Positions 45,606 through 57,074 of a DNA stretch of 64,000 bases are shown here, piece after piece. The stretch's first letter is position 1, and the number at the start of each line of letters is the position of its first letter. The notes under the pieces are model-generated. The model searched no databases and had not been told where the DNA came from. It worked only from the letters and a program-made list of their open reading frames with translations. Position numbers and translations under genes: made by a program. The stretch comes from Coriaria nepalensis (taxonomy: Eukaryota; Streptophyta; Magnoliopsida; Cucurbitales; Coriariaceae): NCBI GenBank assembly GCA_027186245.1, contig CP114497.1, positions 6,951,501 to 7,015,500 of the forward strand, written 5' to 3'.

Positions 45606-45821
45606 CTAAGTACACACGTCCACATTTATCTTGAAAGTTCCTGAAGGAGGGGAATCCCAAACGCACAGAGTAGGAGAGCGAGCCATTCTCAAAGATTCCC
45701 TACAACCCAATTCTTGGATAATGCTTCTATCAAGAGCTGTAACAGTGAGGATTTTCGTCCAAGAGGACGTAATGTCCTCAACCCGACGCATGACTTTATG
45801 CATAATCATGTCAGCTTTCAT
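45606..45821 (-). pseudogene. Fragment of a LINE-type RNase H domain
   Basis: The end of this 71-codon minus-strand frame reads VWDSPPSGTFKINVDVCT, which matches the opening of the RVT_3/RNase H domain in plant non-LTR retrotransposon proteins (W-x-PP-x-G-x-x-K-x-N-x-DG). The DG pair is replaced by DV, and the remaining domain is absent. The rest of the frame resembles the linker that precedes this domain. Confidence 0.6.
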
Positions 45822-47139
45822 CTACTTGCCATCAAATATAGATGCAAGAAGGGGGGAATTAGAGAGGCAAGCTTTCGAACTTCGCCTGTTACGTGGGGAG
45901 CTGACCACCTCAGTAGAAACGATCCACAATGGGTTGATCCATATTCCATATTACTAATACAACAAATAGAAGCAAAGAAGTTCCAAACCTTGGAAGCTGC
46001 TTGACTTTCAGTGGAGAGACGTAGAGCGGACTCCTTTTATTGATATTTTCAAATTTTGTCTTTGACTCTAGAAAAATCAAGAGGACTCGAAGTGGAAGAC
46101 TTTTTCAAATCGGAAGTCAAAGTTCACATAACTCCGTTTCTAGGAAACGCGGTTCGAGTCCAAGTCTAAATAACAACTTGGTAGTGGGTAGTGGGCGTTA
46201 CAATCAAAACAATTTTTCTCTTAACGACCGACTTCATACACCTAAGACAATTAAATATAATCAGTTTGGGTACAAATTCAATGTATTAGAATTTAGAACA
46301 CCGCCCATGCCATATGTTGTCATTGATACACTCAGTTAGTTATAGTTTGGTCAGGTGAAGAAGTTCCAACTTGTAAGCAAGTGGGTAGGGGATGGTGTCG
46401 GCCGGCGGGGATTTAGTCCTAATTCTGACCACATAATGAACTAGTGGATCGCTGCCTTAATTAAAGCACGTTTTTTTTTTGTTTAACTAATAGCATATTC
46501 TTCGAAAATTAATGGGCTTTAATTAGTTTAACTAATGACGTAGGCTTATCGTAATCCAAGCCGTGGAAATTGGTGGGAACTGTGAACTTTATTACCACAT
46601 GCGCGTTTAGGTCAGACATTCACCACGACAGTCACGTTCCCAATTTTAGTACGAATCTTGAATTATTGGATAGTATTTGTGATGCAGTCTCTCTCATCAC
46701 ATATATTATATCTTATAATACAACATTATAAAAAAAAAATAGTAAAGAAAATGGTCCCACTGAGATGGACATGGAATGGATTATCTAATGACTAGTAGTA
46801 GTACCATCTTGTTTTAGTATATAGCACGCCATACTGCCCTACTTCACTGCCCAGTCATCACTGCATGTATGCTTAGCGAAACTAAACAAACTAGCCAATC
46901 ACATAATCCTAATTCACAGCAGCCAAATTTCGATGTCTTTATCCGAAAAGGAGATGATTCGGGTCGGTTATTAGCTACGTATGGATACAATTATTTTATA
47001 TATATATATATATATATTTTTTTTTTCTCTACTATATTAAAAAAAATCTCGCAACAATTGATTAACACACTTCTAAATTGATGAGGTCACTCCATACTTG
47101 AAGCAGATTCTTCCCCCCTATTATGGAAATTAGAAAAAG
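45822..47139. other. Intergenic region with unassigned plus-strand ORF
   Basis: An open frame of 99 codons at 46040-46339 is Ser/Asn/Arg-rich (SRKIKRTRSGRLFQIGSQSS) without a known motif. It may belong to the same degraded retroelement as the RNase H fragment. A (TA)n run lies at 47000-47017. No gene is supported. Confidence 0.45.
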
Positions 47140-47355
47140 CATATAATATAATATAATACAATATAATATAATATAATATAATACAATATAATATAATATA
47201 ATATAATACAATATAATATAATATAATATAATACAATATAATATAATATAATATAATATAATATAATATAATATAATATAATATAATACAATACAATATA
47301 ATATAATATAATATAATATAATATAATACAATATAATATATAATATAATATAATA
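47140..47355. repeat. AATAT-type pentanucleotide satellite with higher-order spacing
   Basis: About 215 bases consist of the 5-bp unit AATAT (ATAAT) repeated more than 40 times. Single-base variants giving AATAC recur at intervals of roughly 20-30 bp early in the array, so there is a higher-order periodicity. The long open frames on both strands here are artefacts of the repeat. Confidence 0.9.
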
Positions 47356-48305
47356 AATGAAAAACAAAAATGAAAGGGGAGTTAATCTAGAGTCTAGAAT
47401 CTAAAGTGTTTAGGCGAAAGCAAGAAAAGTGTGAATCGGCCCAATGCCCAGTGAAGTCATTGATTACATAATGGACCTTAATGGACCCATTACCAACAAG
47501 GCTTGTTGTGTAGTCTTCGTTAAATAATTTTTGGGCTGGAATTTATTAGTAAGGCCCAATATAATTTACGAGCAAATAAGAGGTGGGGTCCTGCTTAAAT
47601 CTAAATGGCGCCTAATTGCCTCTTTCTTCTATTTTTGCCAATTTCAAACTTGTCACGACACGACATTCGAATTGACGAAAACGCCCTTAACAAATAAAAT
47701 GAAAATGAAAATAAAAATGAAAATGAAAATAAATGAAAAATAGCTTTTCTTCTGAGCTCTCTCTTGTTATTAGTTGTGTTTCGGAGAGAGCTAGAGCAAG
47801 CAGTCAAAGGTGCACAGAGCTTCACTTCTCACCCATTCAACTCCATTTTTTCCTTCGAGAAAGAACACCGCCACTGTGACTGTGCCTCGCCATATATCAG
47901 CTCCGTGGATTCGGTATGTGAAGTTGACTCACTGGAGAAGCTGCAGATCGTCGATCCTACGTCCTCTCCACTGCAATGGTAGTCTTTCTGATCCTTGATC
48001 TCTGGTTTCGAATTGGAAAATTGCAGTGTCAAGTTTTCTCTCAAGGGAAAGACTGAGAAGAAAAGGTCAAAGTATCGTCAATAAAAAGATGGAATTGGAG
48101 TATTTCGAAGATGGGCGATTTGGTCATATAGTTACAAAGATGGTGGTCCGTCAGTTACAAATTTTCCTTACTTTTAATTAATTAAAAATATATAAGAAGA
48201 TTGTTTTCTTCTCCAGTCCTCTCACTTTTTGCTCTGTGAGACTACTGTTCTGAGGCTGAGTGGCGGCGTTTGGGTGCGTGATTGAATCCAGCGCAGGATC
48301 CAGGA
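47356..48305. other. Promoter and possible upstream transcribed region of the APT gene
   Basis: GGGCC/AGGCCC words at 47533 and 47553 look like plant promoter elements. The segment 47750-48060 is GC-richer, with a leader-like start (GGAGAGAGCTAGAGCAAGC) and two overlapping frames (47764-47982 and 47810-47998). It could be a 5' exon or a separate small gene. I see no recognised protein and leave it unassigned. Confidence 0.4.
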
Positions 48306-49640
48306 ATGGCTTCGCAGGAGAACAATGATGATCTTCGCCTCGCTGGAATATCTAAGTCTATTCGAGTTATCCCCAACTTCCCCAAGCCTGGTACTTCTAT
48401 CCCGACCTTTTTTTTTTTTTGGGAAGTGATTGGCTTTAGGGCACAATTATTCGCATTTTTTTTTCTTGAATTTATGGTGTTGCATGTGATTGTTTAGTAA
48501 TGGAGGTTTGTTTATGGCACAATTATTCGTATTTTTTCTGAATCTATGGCATTGCATATGATTGTTTAGTAATGGAGATTTATTTTCTGATCGTTTCTCT
48601 TTTGGCAGGGATTATGTTTCAAGATATCACGACGCTGCTTCTAGATACAAAGGCTTTTAGGGATACTATTGATTTGTTTGTGGAAAGATACAAAGACAAA
48701 GATATCCCTGTTGTTGCTGGTACTCTTATTTGAAGCTAGTTTGGACAGAAGATAAGCCTGTACCATTATAACTTGTGGGAGGGATATTGTAAGCCCTGTG
48801 AGGGCATGTATGTTAGCTTTGTTAAATTGAATCTCTTGTGCGTATGGAATATCTTTATTTTTTATTTTTTGTTTACACATTACAGGTATTGAAGCAAGAG
48901 GTTTTATTTTTGGTCCTCCTATCGCACTGGCTATTGGGGCAAAATTTGTTCCCATGAGAAAACCGAAAAAGTTGCCTGGTATAATTCCACATTCATTAAC
49001 TCTTTGCGTTATCTACTCATTTTATTAGTAGTCTGGTCATAAAGATATAGTGGCTCTTTTCATGAATGTCATCTTACTCGTTTTGTTTCAATAAATATTA
49101 GTGCAATTGTTGTAGACTCATCTATAATAACTATCAACACATTAAATGTTTTGTATTATGTGTATTTGGTAAAATTCAGGAGAGGTTATTTCAGAGGAGT
49201 ACTCTTTGGAGTATGGAACAGACAAAATGGAAATGCACGTAGGAGCTGTTCAAGAAGGAGAACGTGCTCTTATCATAGATGATCTCATTGCTACTGGGGG
49301 AACCTAATCTACTGCAATCCGGCTCCTTGGTACTGTATAATTAATTAGCTCTGTTGTGCTCCCCATTTTCTTGCTAGTTATTTATTCTTTCCTCTTCGTA
49401 TCTCACTCTTTTGTTACAGAGCATGTTGGAGTTCAAGTAATTGAGTGCGCTTGTGTAATTGAATTACCAGAACTGAAGGTAACTAAATTAGAAGTCTCTT
49501 ACAATCTTTTAACAGCTTGTTTCTTGTTAAAGTTTTTTTATTTTTAATGAATCTGATGAGTGTTTGCTTTTTCCGGCTTATGTCAGGGCCGAGAGCGACT
49601 AGGAGATAAGCCCCTGTTTGTTCTTGTCAATGGAGAATGA
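48306..49640 (+). pseudogene. APT: Adenine phosphoribosyltransferase gene with one in-frame stop
   Basis: APT converts adenine and PRPP to AMP (purine salvage; some plant isoforms act on cytokinin bases). Six exons (48306-48390, 48609-48719, 48886-48978, 49180-49329, 49420-49478, 49587-49640) have correct GT/AG sites and join in phase to 183 codons plus a final TGA, the family's normal length. Family blocks are present: [66 protein letters not shown] and the PRPP loop [11 protein letters not shown] (residues 128-138). Directly after this loop, at 49305-49307, TAA replaces an expected Leu codon. The product would end at residue 138, losing the last 45 residues including ECACVIELPELKG. All other positions look intact, so the lesion is recent, or it is a sequence error. 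A working copy elsewhere is probable. Confidence 0.88.
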
Positions 49641-49991
49641 CATGAAACACCTCTTCAATAGCATGACATGTTTCTTAGCCACAGAGTACTCTGTACTGCT
49701 GGAAGCTGGATTTTCCGAGGCGTTGAAGGATGTAGTGGGTGGAGGACAATAAAGGACTTGTTTTTGGTTCTACAATTGAAGAGCTAGAAACAATGTTCGT
49801 AGATTGAATAAGCTTATTGTTATGTGTTTGTCATTGCTTGTACCTTGAAGTTGTCATTTTCAAGCTTCTGCTGTTTGGGGGGCGTGGGGTGGGTTCTAGA
49901 CTTGTAGTCACAACTGAAACTGGGCCAGTTATTGTGGGCCAGAGCCCATAAGAAATTAGAAACCGGGCCTTTATAAGAATCTAGTCGTACT
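49641..49991. other. 3' flank of APT
   Basis: This is probable 3' UTR and then a patch of GGGCC/TGGGCC words at 49920-49970. No gene is seen. Confidence 0.5.
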
Positions 49992-50364
49992 CAGGGTTGA
50001 ACAAATTAACTATCATCAACTGTTAACTGTCAGGTTGATTTTATCTATAAATAAATGACCGGCCTGTCAAAACATTTAACGACTGTTAATTGGAAAAGTG
50101 ATTAGTAATAAACACATACATGAATTATAAATTAATTAAATACTAATTGTAATAAGCACATCATATTAGTAGTAAATTCACTTATATACTAGGATAAACA
50201 TAGTAAATAAATAAATAAAATAAACAGTTAATAGTTATCTGACTGGTATCTAACAGTTAGGTAAGTACAGGTCGGTTAATTTCTTAATAATTTTCCGATA
50301 ATCGGTTGATTGACTATGTTGAAATAATCGGTTAACTCACCATTTCACCGTTTGTTTATCTCTA
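49992..50364. mobile_element. hAT-like MITE, 373 bp
   Basis: The left end CAGGGTTGAACAAA and the right end, read in reverse complement (TAGAGATAAACAAA), match at about 10 of 14 positions. Flanking octamers are GTCGTACT (49984-49991) and GTCATACT (50365-50372), identical at 7 of 8 positions. There is no ORF, and the interior has GTTAACTG/CAGTTAAT words. The 8-bp duplication and CAGGG-type end are characteristic of hAT superfamily MITEs. Confidence 0.7.
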
Positions 50365-50372
50365 GTCATACT

Positions 50373-51665
50373 TTTATTTGGGTATTAAGTGCAAGTTATT
50401 TACCTAAATCTAGTGTATGCGTACAAAATCTAAGTTTGTTTTATGAAAAACAGTAGATTAAATAAAAAAATTATATTTAGATAAAATGAGTGATTTAATA
50501 ATGATTTATATTAATGATTTATTGATTTATTAATTAAATAATTATTAAATTATCATATTTTCTCTAAATTTAATTTTTGCTTGCTCCGTAATATTCTTAA
50601 ATACACATATAGTTTTGTTATAGGAGGATAAATATATTTAAACACAATGCTAATCACGTTGTTATTATCATTAAGCGTGATTTGTATAAAGTATTGAGTT
50701 ATTAGGTATGGCGATGTATACTTAATTATACGTAGACTACTTAACATATATCCTTATTCGTTCATCTAAAATGATATTTTACAAACATCATATCATGATG
50801 AGTTTTTTAGTCAACCCTAAAAAGTGACCACTTTTCTTCCATGTTTGTCTCGAAAGTTGAAATTTGTGCACTATTTAGCTTTATTCCTTTAATCTATTCA
50901 ACTTAATTCTTATTATCCACGACGATGCATATAATATATATAGTATATTATTCAAACTAGAGCATTATAGTATATAAACATATATATATAATAAAAGTTG
51001 GTTTTAAAAATAAAGTTGTATCATGTATCAAGATAATTTTTCGGCATAAAATCATATATTTTATATATGTCTTCATTCATATAATTTTATTTATTTTAAA
51101 ACATAAATTAATAATTTAGTACCACTAAAATTTTAATTAGGTTATTTAAGAAAAAATAAAATAGATAATTAATATCATTAAAGGCTAATAGATTATATAA
51201 AATTTATCGTATATTATTATTTTGATAATTTTTTTTTGAACTTTTTGAAGAATAAATATAAAATATATTCTTATTTGATTGTATATATATATATATATCT
51301 AATTTTTATTTTTTGAAAAAATGAAAAATTAGAGAAAAAATTAAAACCTCGTCCAATTTCGAAAAAATGATTGAAATAATCCAGTTTTTCTACAAGAAAA
51401 ATCGATTAAATGATTTGATCTCTTTGGGAGGTATCCAAGTTAAATTCGCCCTGGTTATTCGTGAGGAACCCGTTTCAGATCGATCCAATCATTCATAAGG
51501 AACGTGATTTAATCGATCGGATTCCTCGTATCGAACCAGATTTGATCAATCTAATTCATCTTCTTTTTCACGAGGAGATGGATCGAAAAAAAAAAATGTT
51601 CGAACTAGATCTCCTCGCGATTTGATCGTTCAAATCGAACCATACCTCAGGTCCAGTTCGAACAC

Positions 51666-51703
<38 letters not shown>

Positions 51704-52433
51704 TTCGTGAATGATTAGATTGATGCAATTGGGTTCTTCGCAAAAAATTGGATAATCCGATTTGGATAATTCATAAAGAGATCTGATTGTTCGATCAATA
51801 TTTCATTAATAAAAAAAAAGTATGATCACTTTGATTCGTTTTTTTTTTTTTTGAAAAATCATATTGAGATTTTTTTTTCTTTTTCATACTAAGTTTTTCA
51901 TTTTTCTATAAATAAAAAAAAATGAAATTTTGGATTAAAAAGTATAATAAAAAATTAATAAGAGATAAAAATAAAAATAATAAAACAATAAAAATGAAAA
52001 AATAATAAATATATTTTAATGATGTAATATATTATATCAACATACCACATCAATACCATGATTTGAAAGTTAATTATATTGATTAAAAAATTCCATCTAG
52101 ATTACATAATGACTAAAATTGATAAAAAAAAAATTATACAAAAACAAATTCATAAAATATAATTTACCGCAGGGAGGTAAACCTAGTTATACATAACAGA
52201 AAATTGGTAAAAGAAGAAAGCAAACGGAATGAACACGTACGTGGGATGAGTAGAAAATGATATCGTACATACGTGGTTATTCGAGAATGGCTAAGACAGA
52301 ACATTATTGATTAAAATAATAATAAAAAAACACGACGAAGACAAAAGCTATGGTGATCGTGTAAGTAGGCCGGCAAGAGCAGGTTCTCAACCAGGCAGGA
52401 AGAACAAAATCCGATTCTTGGAATTTCTTTTCC

Positions 52434-52474
<41 letters not shown>

Positions 52475-54289
52475 ATATGTATATAATGAATAAAACAAAT
52501 AATATCATATTATATATAATATAATAAAATTAGAAAAGTGATACGTAGTAAAATATGGGGAATTGTTTGAGCGACTCTTGGTTTGTTTAATAGGTCGTGC
52601 GAAATGCAAATGGCCGGCGCAAACTACCTTAATACAACAGTCTCTATCAGACGCGAGAGATCGACAAAACAGCAAATATAAGCAATGGACAGGAATCTTG
52701 CCACAGTTAATGATGTCGTAAGTTCGTGTCTAAGGCTTGGTTCAAGTAATCTTAGGTTATATACAATTTAAGACCCAAAAAACTAGGTGGAAGAAAGAAA
52801 GAAAAAGATTAGGATCGATGGAGAATTCACATGGTCGTGCATTATTCTGTCAATCTTAGATCCAATTGATCAGTTACAAAGAAAATAAAGATGTGATGAA
52901 AATTAACTTGTATATATATATATATATATGTGAATATAATCATCTCAGTTTTATATAATATATCATATATGAGTATGAACGTCTCTCTAGCTGAATGTAT
53001 AATATATTATTATATGTAATTCATTAAGAATGTATAGTAGTTAAATTTGGACTATTCGACAGGGTATGTTTTATGAATGTGTACAACATATTCCGATCGA
53101 TTTGGTAACTTACATATATATATATATATATAAGTTAAATATTCATGCAAATTGGTATATCTATGTTGTGTTAAATATATACATACACAAAATGGATAAG
53201 AATTAAGTATTAAGGCTGATCCAAGTAGTTTGCTAGCTAGGAATGGGTAGGTTTAGAAAGGGGTGGTTGTTGAGATGAGTTGTATATCGCTATATATGTA
53301 TATTTATAGAATGATATTATACGAGTGATCATGAAACCGCATGGAAAGGAAGACACATTTTTTTGTTGTTGTTAAATTAACCTAGAGTAGGAGAATCACT
53401 CGAATCACTCGAATACTATATAATAGTTAAATCATATTACATATTTTCGGATTGAATCATACATTGGGATAGTGATTGAGATTCTAAGTAATATTCCAAA
53501 TCTTGATAGTGGCCCGGTTAAATCACACTCTCGTATAATGAAGAGATTCTAAGATTCTAATAAATAAGAAATATTGATCAATCTTCTTATAATAAATTCA
53601 TTTTAAACTGGAAGCTAAAATTTATTGGGACATACCCTACGTTTAACTTGAAATATAAAAGGACCAAACAACCAAACTTAAGAACGAGTTTGTCGGTTAT
53701 TTTGTCTAGTTTTAAGAACCCCCTCGTTCATAGAATGTCAGACTCAACAACACAACACGACTAGGCACTAGGCAAAGGCAAACCATGCATCAGCTGTTTA
53801 TAATATGTAATGTTTGTATAACTGCAAACTTATAATTGAAAGACTCTGCACGTTCGTACTGATTCCTTCGAATTTGCTAATATTTTCTCACTAACAGCAA
53901 TTAGCATGCTTCATGCTTGTGGTTTAACTAATTAATTACAGTTTTCGCTAATTAATTAAAGAGATTAGTCAATTAACATGCATTTTGATATTGGCTTGCT
54001 CCCTGCTAGGCGCTAGCTCTATCTGAATCCCGATCTCATATGTAGATTAATTTCAATCAAATTAAGTTATCTTATACCATATTACAGGTTAATTATAATT
54101 AGTCAATATTCGATGGTAATTACCATATACCATGCACGTGGTCCCTCTCTGAGCTGTATGTGGCCCCCACAGTTGACTCTTGAGACTGTAGTTGGCAAAG
54201 CCTTTCAAACTGGAGTTTGTATATTGGTACCAACAGCCTGTTGTACGAGTAAAATATCAGCTCTTACTTACACAAGGAATGATGGCGTG

Positions 54290-54327
<38 letters not shown>

Positions 54328-54453
54328 GAACCCTAGATCCAAACAAGCTAAGAGTTTTGTCAAATGGAATGAATAATGAATTAAAAATTACCATAATTTA
54401 GAACGAAGTCAATCCTAATTATAACCTTGAAGACATTCTTCACAAGGTTGAGG
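50373..54453. other. AT-rich intergenic region and upstream promoter of the bHLH gene
   Basis: Four kilobases carry no supportable gene. The region contains (TA)n runs at 51277-51298, 51665-51703, 52912-52929 and 54294-54323, and a (CT)n tract at 52436-52470. The patch at 51400-51660 has recurring GATC/CGATC/TCGAAC words in a roughly palindromic arrangement, reminiscent of a degraded MITE. Confidence 0.5.
52436..52470. repeat. (CT)n microsatellite
   Basis: About 17 CT units run uninterrupted. The minus-strand open frame across it (poly Arg-Glu) is an artefact. Confidence 0.9.
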
Positions 54454-54460
54454 TATAAAT
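54454..54460 (+). promoter_or_regulatory. TATA box of the bHLH gene
   Basis: TATAAAT lies 94 bases before the ATG at 54548, consistent with a leader of about 60 bases. Confidence 0.7.
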
Positions 54461-54547
54461 AGGAACTGCTCCTCCATTGCACACTCAACAATCTGCATCC
54501 AATTTCCATACGCTTCCAACTATTAGTATACAAGAAAGAAAGAAACA

Positions 54548-55803
54548 ATGGAAGCTTATGGGGCTTTTCCGGAAGGAGAATGGGACAGCTTCAGCCAAAT
54601 ATTCTCTTCCTCTCATGAAGGACATGATCAGCTTTACTCTATCCTTCCTATAAATCCCGTCATTAATCCTGATGGGTTTCATTCCTTAGATTCTTACAGC
54701 TCTGATTTTTCCTTTCTCCGACAAGAAAGTAACTCCGATGATAAAAATAGCTTTCTGGGACTAGCGGATCATAATATCTCTATGTACTTAGATGTAGATA
54801 TGATATCTGGTAAAAGCATACGCCCGTTCGATGTTAATCCTGAACCGGGCCAAGGAGATCAACTCGATGCTCGTGTGGATACAAAGGATAAGAAAACTCT
54901 CGCTCCTCAACAAAATGTTAGTATAACTATAACCATTCTAGTTCCTTTTTATAATTTCTTGCCTTGTATAGGTAAAATGTTAATTAAGCAGCGGTTCTAA
55001 TCATGTGATGTGAAAATAAATAAATAAAAAGCAGGTGCAGAAAGAGTCAAAGAAGAGGCGGAAGGTGTATCCACAGGGCAATGTAGAAGAAGAAGAAGTA
55101 GAAGAGAGTAATAAAAGTAATGGATCAGTAGTATCAGGTGAAGGACCCAGCTCAAATAGTTACAGCTCAGAAGATGAGAATAATGCTCAACAACAAATGT
55201 GTAAGGGGAAGAATACTAGAGCTAGTAGAGGCTCAGCTACTGACCCACAAAGCCTCTATGCAAGGGTAAGCTTACTGCTGCATAGTAGTCTTTAGGTACA
55301 TGTTTTAAGACCAAACTCCAGTTTGCAAACTCCCGTACTGACCATCCCTCTTATTTTGCAGAAACGAAGGGAGAAAATAAACGAGCGTTTGAGAATCTTA
55401 CAGAAACTTGTTCCTAATGGAACTAAGGTGAGTGGTGTAATCGATTAAGTTATTAATTAATGTAATTAAGAACATGATGATTGTGATGATCAGTACGTGG
55501 TCAATTAATTTTGTGTTATATAATTGATAGGTTGACTTAAGCACAATGCTTGAAGAGGCGGTGCAGTATGTGAAGTTCTTACAACTTCAAATCAAGGTGA
55601 AGTTCTTAGTTAATTATTTTGAGATTTTTTTTTTAATTTTTAATTTTTTGAAAATTAAATACTATTATTATGTTATTTATTTATTTATAATTTTTATTTA
55701 TTTGCAGCTTTTAAGCTCTGATGATCTATGGATGTACGCACCGCTTGCTTACAATGGAATGGATATTAATAGCCTCCACCACAAGATTGCTCCGCTTCTA
55801 TGA
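54548..55803 (+). CDS. bHLH transcription factor of the RSL class (subgroup VIIIc)
   Basis: RSL proteins (ROOT HAIR DEFECTIVE SIX-LIKE) are nuclear bHLH factors promoting root-hair growth. Five exons (54548-54916, 55035-55265, 55362-55427, 55531-55596, 55708-55803) give 275 residues. The N-terminal half is acidic and Ser-rich ([19 protein letters not shown]). A basic Lys/Arg block ([13 protein letters not shown]) begins exon 2. The bHLH lies at about 185-245: [37 protein letters not shown], then [18 protein letters not shown]. Exons 3 and 4 are each exactly 66 nt and together encode the core of the domain. The tail [19 protein letters not shown] is the RSL family signature. The C-terminal residues resemble class II RSLs (RSL2/RSL4), and I cannot decide between those members. 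Confidence 0.93.
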
Positions 55804-57074
55804 CGCTTTCTCCTCTTTTATTTTTTTACTTTAAAATAAATAAATAGAGAAATTGTTTTCTTCTATTGTTAAGGATTAATATATATATATATATATATAT
55901 ATTATATAGAATATATATATATAAGAACTTGTAACGCTAAGTAATGTAATGTTATATTTTTCTGAATCACGAGGAGAATCCTCGTTGTTTTAGATTCACC
56001 ATCTCTATAGAAACAAGAAAAGCCAAATTATTACATGCCTTAAAAGACAATTAAAGGTTGACTTTTTTACGTTACTCTCTTCGAGCGAGGCTGAGCTGCA
56101 AAAATATTCCAGTCAATATTTTCGTCTGTTTCGAGTTTAACGATAAAGTTTGACCAGTTAAAATTAGTTGAAAAATAAAAATAAATAAATGAAATAAAAT
56201 AAATCCCTACTAAGATGGTTTATAACTCCGTTATACGGATACAAATTGAACGTCTGATATTCAGTTTCGACTTCTATAGAACTTCATAATATAGCCGAAC
56301 CCATTATTGGCAAGCCCAACATGTTTCCGACAGCTTTTTTGTCAACAGGCCTAACATGTTTGACCCCGACACATATATGAACTGGAGAAGAGTTCTACTG
56401 CATCATGTTGGGAACACAAATATTTTCAATCCTAATAATAACTGTAAAATGTCAGGATCGAATATAATGAAGACCAGTTCACCTTCGCGATGAGTTCTAC
56501 AACCAAAAATTCATGTGATGTGATGTATAAAAATGTGATATTTGTAATTTATTCATATGAGATTATGATAACATTCAAGGTACTGCTTGGTCATCTAGTT
56601 GGAACAATACTATAGTGATTCTCTAGTATTCTAAATTCAAAGAACGGATGCAAAATGTCTTTCACAATTTTTTTTGTCTAGATTCTCTAAAATTAGAACT
56701 AATTAAAATTTCAAAAAACCGGACATGAGCGCCCTTGCTCTTGAGTGAGAAGAGGAACGGATGATAAACTGTTACGAACTTACTGCATACAGCATACTAA
56801 ACAAGCTGTCAAAAGAAAAAATGGTAAAAGCTCAGACCAAGGTACTTTAAGTGCTTAGAAGTCTTACTCTGTAAATCATTCAAAATTGTTGATGAAATAA
56901 AATGTTAAAATAAGTAAATGAAAGAGAATATAAATGTTGAATATGATACAACAGCTTTCAGTTCTTTTCAGTACATCAAATAGCATCATCATCTACTTTC
57001 CCTATGCAACTCTCATAGGAATCACCTACAAAGTTTAATTGAAATGGCGGATCCTATAGATATTATCGTAAGAC
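55804..57074. other. Intergenic region between bHLH and SAT32 genes
   Basis: Convergent 3' ends. There is a (TA)n stretch at 55880-55923. No gene or repeat element is otherwise recognised. Confidence 0.5.

Noticed and set aside
47062..47367. Tyr/Ile-repeat ORFs of 70-101 codons
   Set aside because: Artefacts of the AATAT satellite; no start context or conserved protein.
52304..52498. ORF with Arg-Glu repeats
   Set aside because: Created by the CT microsatellite on the opposite strand.
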